Origin: an uncultured Collinsella sp.
Lineage (GTDB): Bacteria; Actinomycetota; Coriobacteriia; Coriobacteriales; Coriobacteriaceae
Assembly: GCA_937934355.1 (NCBI GenBank)
Contig: CALGZY010000025.1
Span: 1-5,108 of the forward strand
Direction of reading: 5' to 3'
DNA: 5,108 nucleotides
The notes under the pieces were generated by a model. The model made no database searches. It saw nothing but the letters and a program-made list of their open reading frames with translations, and had not been told where the DNA came from. A program made the position numbers and the translations under genes. This document shows positions 1-5,049 of the stretch, in pieces; position 1 is the stretch's first letter, and each line of letters begins with the position of its first letter.

Positions 1-1254
<1,254 letters not shown>

Positions 1255-1280
1255 GGGTATGTTTTCTCCTCTCGGATGCC

Positions 1281-1324
1281 TGATGCAAGTGCGTGCGATG
1301 CGCTCGGCGTTTTAACTTGCATCA
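1281..1324. promoter_or_regulatory. 10-bp perfect inverted repeat across the thrS start region (possible operator)
   Basis: TGATGCAAGT at 1281-1290 is the exact reverse complement of ACTTGCATCA at 1315-1324, with 24 bases between. The distal arm overlaps the last base of the -10 and the predicted start site, so most of that arm may not be in the transcript. That favours a DNA operator over an RNA hairpin. A transcript starting a few bases earlier could still form the stem. No regulator is identified. Confidence 0.45.
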
Positions 1325-1351
1325 TTATAGGCAGGTTGCCTTGGTATACAA
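1324..1351 (-). promoter_or_regulatory. Probable sigma70 promoter of thrS
   Basis: Reading the minus strand, TTGTAT (1351-1346) and a perfect TATAAT (1329-1324) are separated by 16 bases. Transcription would start near 1317, giving a leader of about 60 bases before the thrS ATG at 1254. I see no T-box specifier or antiterminator in this short leader. The -35 touches the foot of the hairpin at 1353-1383, so the upstream transcript would end just where this promoter begins. Confidence 0.7.
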
Positions 1352-1352
1352 G

Positions 1353-1383
1353 CGCCCGCCGCACCTTAATGGCACGGCGGGCG
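1353..1383 (-). terminator. Hairpin between the zinc-ribbon gene and thrS
   Basis: CGCCCGCCG (1353-1361) pairs perfectly with CGGCGGGCG (1375-1383), with a 13-base loop in which CC and GG can pair further. On the minus strand it follows the zinc-ribbon gene by about 100 bases and is followed only by CTTGTAT, a poor U-run. It may be a weak intrinsic terminator for that gene. On the plus strand no T-run follows. Confidence 0.45.
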
Positions 1384-1436
1384 ATTATCTACGCATGCTT
1401 CATCGTGTGGGGGCGAGGCTGCGGGGCGCGCGTGGA

Positions 1437-1468
1437 TTGCGGCCTGCCCGTGGCTTGCGGCCGGCCCG
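1437..1468. repeat. Imperfect 14-bp direct repeat in a G+C-rich spacer
   Basis: TTGCGGCCTGCCCG (1437-1450) and TTGCGGCCGGCCCG (1455-1468) differ at one base and are 18 bases apart. They lie just downstream of the zinc-ribbon stop codon. This may be simple local duplication; no function is suggested. Confidence 0.4.
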
Positions 1469-1480
1469 GCGATGGATGCG

Positions 1481-1912
1481 TTACTGGATGCGAGTTCGGC
1501 AGTAGGGGCAGACCTTCCAGTGCGCATCGAGCGGGCGATGGCAGCTGGGGCAGACATTGCGAACCTGGGTATCGCACACCGGGCAGACGACAAAGTCCTT
1601 CTCGATGGGCGCGCCGCACTGCGGGCAGGTGCCGTACTGGGCAAGCTGGCGCTCGCGCAGGGCCATGTCCAGCTCCTGCTCCTCGCGGTCGGACGCGTAG
1701 GAGTGCGGGCGCAGGACCAGGTAGGCAATGAGGCCTACAAACGGGATGAGGGCGATGATGCCCCATGCCACGTAGGCGCTGGCGCCGCGGCGGCGAGCGT
1801 CGATGAACACATAGACGACCGACAGCACATACAGGGCGATGATAAAGCCAACAAAGGCATAGACGACGCCCATAAGCTGCGGCGACATGAGCTCGGAGAT
1901 GTACTTGGACAT
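1481..1912 (-). CDS. Two-helix membrane protein with C-terminal double zinc ribbon
   Basis: A 143-residue protein of unknown function. Two hydrophobic helices (about 14-37 and 46-67) are joined by a short positive loop (DARRRG, 38-43). A charged linker (75-92) leads to four CPxC knuckles: CPQC 96-99, CPVC 110-113, CPSC 121-124 and CPYC 135-138. The eight cysteines and 10-7-10 spacing are a double zinc ribbon, which should bind two zinc ions, probably on the cytoplasmic side. The ATG at 1912 is chosen because AAAGG lies about nine bases upstream; an in-frame ATG 15 codons earlier (1957) would add a segment with no ribosome site. It appears to be monocistronic, ahead of thrS but separated by a hairpin and a new promoter. 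The helix pair resembles small phospholipase D N-terminal-type membrane domains, but only loosely. Zinc-ribbon membrane proteins of this kind are common and mostly uncharacterised. Confidence 0.88.
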   Translation of the reverse strand: MSKYISELMSPQLMGVVYAFVGFIIALYVLSVVYVFIDARRRGASAYVAWGIIALIPFVGLIAYLVLRPHSYASDREEQELDMALRERQLAQYGTCPQCGAPIEKDFVVCPVCDTQVRNVCPSCHRPLDAHWKVCPYCRTRIQ

Positions 1913-2010
1913 TACGGGTACCTTTCGGAATATTAACAGTCCGTGCAAGTTTACCACGGGGTTTGTTTATATGGGACCACGGCTAGGCGCGGGGCTGACG
2001 CGGACACAAA

Positions 2011-2069
2011 CATCTCAATCCGTAACAACTAGGACCGAAATCCGGGTCTAGATGTTATGGATCGAGACA
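2011..2069. repeat. Palindrome unit 1
   Basis: Left arm 2011-2027, loop 2028-2052, right arm 2053-2069. It is the most diverged unit: the outer two pairs and 2017/2063 do not match, and 2022/2058 is G-T. C2021-G2059 replaces the T-A of the other units on both sides. In the loop CTAGGACC (2029-2036) can pair with GGTCTAG (2045-2051), with one bulged base. Confidence 0.85.
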
Positions 2070-2089
2070 AACGGAGGACCTGCATGGCA

Positions 2090-2152
2090 AATGTCTCGAT
2101 CTGTAACATCTAGGACCCAAATCCTCGTCTAACTGTTACAGATCGAGACATT
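2090..2152. repeat. Palindrome unit 2 (19-bp perfect arms)
   Basis: Arms 2090-2108 and 2134-2152 are perfect reverse complements over 19 bases, closing a 25-base loop. AGGA and TCCT inside the loop can form a small inner stem. This is the best copy of the unit. Confidence 0.93.
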
Positions 2153-2169
2153 CAAAATCCGCCGAAAGG

Positions 2170-2232
2170 TTTGTCTTGATCTGTAACATCTAGAACCCAA
2201 ATCATCAACTAACTGTTACAGATTGAGACAAA
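2170..2232. repeat. Palindrome unit 3
   Basis: Arms 2170-2188 and 2214-2232 with a 25-base loop. The two outer pairs are T-A where units 2 and 4 have A-T, so both arms changed together. Pairs 2177/2225 and 2178/2224 are T-G and G-T, which would hold as G-U pairs only in a plus-strand RNA. Confidence 0.9.
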
Positions 2233-2247
2233 GGAAAACGTCCAGGC

Positions 2248-2314
2248 CGAATGTCTCAATCTGTAACAGATACTCGGCAAAAACAGGTCTAACTGTTACA
2301 GATTTAGACATTCG
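2248..2314. repeat. Palindrome unit 4 (arms extend to 21 bp with one mismatch)
   Basis: Arms 2248-2268 and 2294-2314; the outer extension is CGAAT/ATTCG. The only mismatch is C2257 opposite T2305. The loop start differs from the other units, while its TCTAAC end is kept. Confidence 0.9.
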
Positions 2315-2330
2315 AAATCGACTGATTGGT

Positions 2331-2347
2331 TCATCTAAATCTGCAAC
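2331..2347. repeat. Half unit 5 of the palindrome array
   Basis: TCATCTAAATCTGCAAC lies exactly 80 bases after the left arm of unit 4 and shares most of its bases, but no right arm follows at the expected place (2374-2390). The array therefore ends in a broken unit, close to the 3' end of the integrase remnant. Confidence 0.7.
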
Positions 2348-2379
2348 TATTTACCGCGCCCGTTTTACCTGCTGGTTTG

Positions 2380-2395
2380 TTGGGAAATATCCCAA
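2380..2395. repeat. Short hairpin just after the integrase remnant stop
   Basis: TTGGGA (2380-2385) and TCCCAA (2390-2395) form a 6-bp stem with a 4-base loop, directly downstream of the restored integrase stop at 2397. No U-run follows on the minus strand, so it is a poor terminator. A recombination core site is possible but unsupported. Confidence 0.35.
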
Positions 2396-2396
2396 T

Positions 2397-3240
2397 TTAT
2401 CCCAAGTGCGTCAAAACGGAACGCGCCACCTGCTCACGGGAGGGACGAATATAATGTCGCCCCGACACGCCAGGCAGGGAGTGTCCCATGAGCATTTCAA
2501 TGAGGTCCCAGGGCATGTGCAGCACCATCTCGCAGATGGTTCGCCACGAGTTGCGGAGGTTCGACATCGGGATAGAGCTTCTGGATGTGCTCGATGCCCT
2601 CGGCTGCGCACCACTCCTTCCATCTATGATTGCACATCCCCCGGTTCATGGGCAGACCGTCCCCGCGATCTGCTAGCCACTCGGAGCCTGCCGCGCGGCG
2701 CTCGCCTGCAATTTCGAGTAGGCGCCCGGCAGCATCCGGCAGCACCACGACTGTGCGCATTGACTTCCGCGTCTTGAGTACGCCGTTCGCCGTGGGCTCG
2801 ATGCCCGCTTGCTCCATCTGGCGCACGAGGTCGACCGTTGCGAGCGTTGTGGATTCCGCCGCAAACGGCATGACCTCATCGGTGCGGATGCTCAGCGACT
2901 CACCCGACCGGTATGAGCCAAAGCACGCCATGATGAACGGCGCCTCGAGTAAGGTTCCGTGCAGGCGTCCCAGACTGTCCTTTGCCTCGGCGAGCGTGTA
3001 CAGGCGCTTGGAGCGCTCGCGCGTCTTGCGGGTGGGCGCGGTGTATTTCACAGTTGCGGCAAATGGGTCGATGGGCAGCACGACAAAGCCCGACACGGTT
3101 CCGTAAATCTTGCGCAGGGTGAGTAGGGCAGTGTCTGACGTTGCTGCGGGGAGAGTCAGGAGTCATTCCTGCAGGTGCACGGGGCGCGGCTGGTCGACCG
3201 GCATCGAGCCCCACGCGCGGCGCCTCTGCTTGCGTGTCAT
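2397..3240 (-). pseudogene. Decayed tyrosine recombinase (phage-type integrase)
   Basis: Remnant of a site-specific recombinase. It starts with ATG at 3240 behind AGGGA, reads MTRKQRRRAWGSM, then jumps into core-domain sequence, so the arm-binding and most of the core-binding part seem deleted. An in-frame TGA at 3165-3163 stands in an HLQE(*)LLTL context, where a tryptophan codon would fit. Reading on in the same frame gives LRKIYGTVSGF, then the catalytic domain with GSYRSGE (box I arginine, codon about 2910-2908). Near 2572-2577 one extra base shifts the frame. Beyond it, the other frame gives NLRNSW (box II arginine), MGHS and GRHYIRPS with the nucleophilic tyrosine, ending at TAA 2399-2397. 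The 199-residue open frame 3096-2497 is only the middle part and ends in a shifted tail. The box II position usually held by histidine is serine. No accompanying phage genes are visible. The family call is firm; the exact extent of the deletion is inferred. Confidence 0.88.
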
Positions 3241-3297
3241 ATAATGTCCCTAGGTTGCCCGGAGCTATCTCCGTGTTACTCCGGCATCCTTGCTATC

Positions 3298-3348
3298 ACC
3301 CCAACGCGCCAAGGTTCCAGCCGTGCGCGGTGGGGTTTCTTTTCGTTT
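3298..3348 (+). terminator. Terminator-like hairpin upstream of the integrase remnant
   Basis: ACCCCA (3298-3303) pairs with TGGGGT (3331-3336), and after one mismatch CGCGC (3305-3309) pairs with GCGCG (3325-3329), leaving a 15-base loop. TTCTTTTCGTTT follows on the plus strand. No plus-strand gene lies upstream. A TATAAT at 3240-3245 could start a short plus-strand RNA of about 90 bases ending here, but I see no matching -35. Confidence 0.55.
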
Positions 3349-3377
3349 AAGGTCTCCAATCTCCATAACGTGTTCGG

Positions 3378-3405
3378 TTTACATTTTGTTGCAATGCGGC
3401 ATAAT
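3378..3405 (+). promoter_or_regulatory. Probable sigma70 promoter ahead of a short RNA
   Basis: TTTACA (3378-3383) and CATAAT (3400-3405) are 16 bases apart, each with one difference from consensus. Transcription would start near 3412. A terminator-like hairpin follows about 30 bases on, so the product would be a short RNA. Before the IS arrived, read-through could have reached whatever lies beyond 5050. Confidence 0.6.
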
Positions 3406-3411
3406 ATGGGT

Positions 3412-3470
3412 AGCCCTTTGCTTAAAGCTCAGGACGTGGCCAGCCTCGGAGCCGAAATCCGGGGCCTTTT
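3412..3470 (+). ncRNA. Candidate small RNA of about 60 nt or leader RNA
   Basis: Bounded by the promoter at 3378-3405 and the hairpin plus T-run at 3443-3470. It holds no convincing reading frame with a ribosome site. It may be a free-standing small RNA, or the attenuated leader of a gene now separated by the IS at 3472. I recognise no known RNA family. Confidence 0.4.
3443..3470 (+). terminator. Intrinsic terminator-like hairpin, IS insertion target
   Basis: GCCTCGGA (3443-3450) pairs with TCCGGGGC (3458-3465) over 8 pairs including one U-G, with a 7-base loop, then C and TTTT (3467-3470). The IS begins two bases later, so the natural T-run may have been cut by the insertion. Confidence 0.6.
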
Positions 3471-3471
3471 A

Positions 3472-3487
3472 ATATGAGAAAGCCATT
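3472..3487 (+). repeat. Inverted repeat at the transposase 3' end of the IS
   Basis: ATATGAGAAAGCCATT, exact reverse complement of 5034-5049. The first four bases (ATAT) are themselves palindromic; the remaining 12 would be the subterminal repeat if the exchanged core lies within ATAT. Confidence 0.9.
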
Positions 3488-3492
3488 GTCAA
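3487..3492 (-). promoter_or_regulatory. Outward-facing perfect -35 box at the IS 3' end
   Basis: The minus strand reads TTGACA from 3492 to 3487, then 15 bases to the limit of the repeat. No good -10 follows in the present flank. If the ends joined in a circle, ATATGAG of the other repeat would fall about 15-18 bases after it, giving a junction promoter that reads into the transposase. Such promoters are known in the IS110 family. Confidence 0.5.
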
Positions 3493-3508
3493 TAGGCGTG
3501 TTTGTTCG

Positions 3509-3533
3509 AGCCCGGTTTTAAACCGGGCTTTTT
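3509..3533 (+). terminator. Strong intrinsic terminator just inside the IS
   Basis: AGCCCGGTT (3509-3517) and AACCGGGCT (3521-3529) form a 9-bp stem with a 3-base loop, followed by TTTT to 3533, then CGTTT. It faces plus-strand transcription entering from outside, so it would stop antisense RNA reaching the non-coding region and the transposase gene. On the minus strand the same hairpin lacks a U-run. Confidence 0.8.
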
Positions 3534-3537
3534 CGTT

Positions 3538-3790
3538 TCCCGTCGGGAGGGCCCGCGCACGCTGCATGGCTTAGTCGACGCTTGCCTGGCAAGCTAATAT
3601 CCGCGGGCTCTTGCGGGTGCGCTTCCGGCGGTCAGCCCGGTATGTCCGCGCACCCCACCGCATTTCGATTCTCCGTCCGGCGCGCTCGTCCGAAACCAGT
3701 CTTGTTCACGGGCGCGGCCCTTGGGCTGCCCAAAAAGGGCTCGTGAACGCGCGCCGGCGATGCGTCGAGGCGCGGGCCCTCCCGGCGGGA
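3538..3790 (-). ncRNA. Candidate bridge RNA / seekRNA region of the IS
   Basis: Non-coding stretch downstream of the transposase. Bases 3538-3558 and 3770-3790 are inverted repeats of 21 bases with a single T-G position, closing a structured interior of about 210 bases. Inside are three good hairpins: GCTTGCC/GGCAAGC (3580-3594, virtually no loop), GGGTGCGC/GCGCACCC (3615-3622 with 3648-3655) with an inner CCGG/CCGG, and GTTCACG/CGTGAAC (3704-3710 with 3742-3748) with an inner GCCCTT/AAGGGC. Family knowledge: IS110-type transposases use such an RNA, with loops that pair to donor and target DNA, and IS1111 members encode it on this side. The RNA's true ends and strand are inferred; the minus strand is expected because it follows the transposase. 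The closing repeat might belong to the element rather than to the RNA. Confidence 0.55.
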
Positions 3791-3792
3791 GG
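3778..3792. repeat. Tight palindrome after the transposase stop
   Basis: CCTCCCG and CGGGAGG with one base between them, 18 bases after the TGA. On the minus strand no U-run follows. Its arms compete with the long closing repeat that pairs with 3538-3558, so two alternative folds are possible. Confidence 0.5.
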
Positions 3793-3809
3793 CTTGTTGT
3801 CCGACGGGG

Positions 3810-4919
3810 TCAGCCGAGGGTCCCCTCCGCCCGGCACCCGATCTCCCAGACCCAGCAGGCGAGCTCGCGCGCGACGGCGGCGTTTGCCTTGCACGAGCTC
3901 TTGCCCGCCGCCGCCAGCGCCTCGCGGCGGCGGCAGAGCCTGGCAGTGCAGTCGTCGGCGCGCGCCCGGATCGCCGCGGGGACGTCCGCGCCGGGCGCCG
4001 GGGCCTTCGGGCGGGGCGTGCACGTCAGGTAGTGCCACGCCGACTCCACCAGTGCCGTCCTGGCGAGCCGGTTGCCCGTCTTGGTTATCCCGCCGCGCCG
4101 CTCGGTCTCGCCGCTCGAGCGCTCCGACGGGACCAGCCCGCACCAGCTCGCGAAGGCCGGGGCCGTCCGGAACCTCGTGAAGGAGCCCGCCTCGGCTGCG
4201 AGCCTGAAGGCCGTCAGGGTGTCGATTCCCTTGATGCAGGAGAGCGCCTCGACGGCCGGGCGCCACCGGTCGGTCCGGGCGAGGGCGAGCACCTTCTTCT
4301 CGAGCTGCCGGCGGTCCGACTCCGCGCACCTCGCGGCCGTGACGTAGTACTCGAGCACGTCGCGCTGGGGCCCCTCGAGCCTGATCCCGGATATCCACCT
4401 CCAGTGGGCGCGCGTCCAGGATCCCTTCCTCGTCCCGTCGGCGTTGCGCTCGTCCCAGACGTGGCCCAGCCTGATCAGGAACATGTTGAGGCGCTGCCTG
4501 GCGCGGCGGTACTCCGCCGTGGCGTCGTCGAGAGCGCGGTCGAGGTCCCGGGCGGCCTCGACGGCCGCATCGGGCAGCGGGACCTCCACGATGTTGTGGG
4601 TGGCGAGCATGCGGGCGATGAACTCGGCGTCGCGCCGGTCGTTCTTGCGGCGCGCGTCCGCCGCGGGCCTCTGCATCTTGGAGACGGCGGCCACGGCGCA
4701 GTCGAGCCCGAGGGCGCGCAGCTCGCGCGCCATGTGGAAGCCGGTGGGGCCGCTCTCGTAGCAGGCCCTGGGCTCCTCGAACCCGAGCGCCCACTCGGCG
4801 ATCTCGGCGGCGTCGGTGCCGAAGTCGCGGTGCACCACCTCGCCGGTGAAGGGGTTGAACGCCGCCGCGGCGACCGATCGCGCGTGGACGTCCAGCCCGA
4901 TGGAGGTAACATGGGGCAT
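3810..4919 (-). CDS. IS110-family transposase (DEDD, RNA-guided recombinase)
   Basis: Intact 369-residue protein that catalyses excision and insertion of its element. The N-terminal RuvC-like DEDD domain shows GLDVH with D10, YESGPTG with E55, and KNDRRDAEF with D94 and D97. A mid-region rich in R, E and L (about 120-215) is the expected coiled-coil linker. The C-terminal Transposase_20 domain (about 225-310) has IKGIDTLTAF, then CGLVPSERSSG with the candidate catalytic serines S268/S269, and GGITKTGNRLARTALVESAW. All key residues are present and length is normal, so it is probably active. The start ATG at 4919 follows GGAGGAGG six bases upstream. Codon use is more G+C-rich than in thrS. The last 60 residues (311-369) are rich in A, R and C and lie beyond the conserved domain. 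The gene sits between a short leader and a long non-coding 3' end. Confidence 0.95.
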   Translation of the reverse strand: MPHVTSIGLDVHARSVAAAAFNPFTGEVVHRDFGTDAAEIAEWALGFEEPRACYESGPTGFHMARELRALGLDCAVAAVSKMQRPAADARRKNDRRDAEFIARMLATHNIVEVPLPDAAVEAARDLDRALDDATAEYRRARQRLNMFLIRLGHVWDERNADGTRKGSWTRAHWRWISGIRLEGPQRDVLEYYVTAARCAESDRRQLEKKVLALARTDRWRPAVEALSCIKGIDTLTAFRLAAEAGSFTRFRTAPAFASWCGLVPSERSSGETERRGGITKTGNRLARTALVESAWHYLTCTPRPKAPAPGADVPAAIRARADDCTARLCRRREALAAAGKSSCKANAAVARELACWVWEIGCRAEGTLG

Positions 4920-4924
4920 GGGAT

Positions 4925-5027
4925 GCCTCCTCCCCGCAGGTGCGGTAAGGGCTACCGCACGGGCCGATACTCAAAGCCCATTGTGGCACCCTGAGCCCGC
5001 GGAAAGAAGCTGCGCCGCGGGGGAGGC
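4925..5027 (-). promoter_or_regulatory. Structured leader of the transposase gene
   Basis: Two hairpins lie between the end repeat and the ATG: CCCGCGG/CCGCGGG (4996-5002 with 5015-5021) and TGCGGTA/TACCGCA (4941-4947 with 4953-4959, 5-base loop). In the minus-strand RNA, GCCTCC (5027-5022) can pair with GGAGGC (4930-4925), which is the ribosome site, and three more C-G pairs follow after a bulged A. That would hide the ribosome site in long transcripts. No clear promoter is seen within the leader itself. Confidence 0.45.
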
Positions 5028-5033
5028 GACCCA

Positions 5034-5049
5034 AATGGCTTTCTCATAT
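5034..5049 (-). repeat. Inverted repeat at the transposase 5' end of the IS
   Basis: AATGGCTTTCTCATAT on the plus strand, exact reverse complement of 3472-3487. CGTCTTGG of the flanking DNA follows directly. Confidence 0.9.

Larger units (their letters stand above)
2009..2347. repeat. Tandem array of large palindromes, 80-81 bp period (four units and a half)
   Basis: Non-coding, visibly more A+T-rich than its surroundings. The left arms end at 2027, 2108, 2188 and 2268, and the half unit lies 80 bases on, giving steps of 81, 80, 80 and 80. Each full unit is a left arm close to TGTCTCGATCTGTAACA, a 25-base loop, and a right arm close to TGTTACAGATCGAGACA. Loops are 25 bases in all four units although their sequence varies, often with a TCTAGGACCCAAATC-like start and a TCTAAC end. 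Spacers between units are about 17-20 bases and unrelated. Left and right arm centres are 42 bases apart. No reading frame in it looks coding. I do not recognise the family. It could be a tandem regulator-binding array, a structured RNA or a BIME-like extragenic palindrome cluster. Confidence 0.93.
3472..5049 (-). mobile_element. IS110-family insertion sequence, IS1111-like
   Basis: About 1.58 kb between perfect 16-bp inverted repeats (3472-3487 and 5034-5049), a usual size for the family. It carries one intact DEDD transposase, a leader of about 115 bases, and about 320 non-coding bases downstream of the gene. Classic IS110 members lack such repeats, while the IS1111 subgroup has subterminal ones and encodes its guide RNA downstream of the transposase, so the subgroup is inferred. 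ATAT occurs at both limits as a short direct repeat, so the exact ends and exchanged core are ambiguous by a few bases. The element is visibly richer in G+C than the flanks, consistent with transfer. No target duplication is expected for this family. Confidence 0.85.

Noticed and set aside
1255..1480. T-box leader for thrS
   Set aside because: The leader after the predicted start is only about 60 bases and shows no T-box core or antiterminator structure.
2009..2347. CRISPR array
   Set aside because: The repeats come in inverted pairs with 25-base loops that resemble each other, and spacers are only 17-20 bases. A CRISPR array has one direct repeat orientation and unrelated spacers of uniform, longer size. 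No cas gene is present.
2009..2347. Integron attC sites, suggested by palindromes near a tyrosine recombinase
   Set aside because: No GTTRRRY core is found in the arms, there are no cassettes between units, and the recombinase is a phage-type remnant without the integron-specific region.
2223..2777. Plus-strand frame of 184 codons starting in the palindrome array
   Set aside because: It crosses from repeats into the antisense of the integrase remnant, with no ribosome site and no family resemblance.
3257..3359. Small minus-strand frame of about 33 codons upstream of the integrase
   Set aside because: It begins MEIGDLKRK but has no ribosome site and overlaps the terminator-like hairpin, so coding is unlikely.
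4032..4994. Plus-strand frame of 320 codons opposite the transposase
   Set aside because: Antisense shadow of the very G+C-rich transposase; no ribosome site and no recognisable domain.
3706..5034. Minus-strand frame of 442 codons in another frame of the IS
   Set aside because: Rich in R, G, P and A and overlapping the conserved transposase frame, which alone carries the DEDD and serine motifs.
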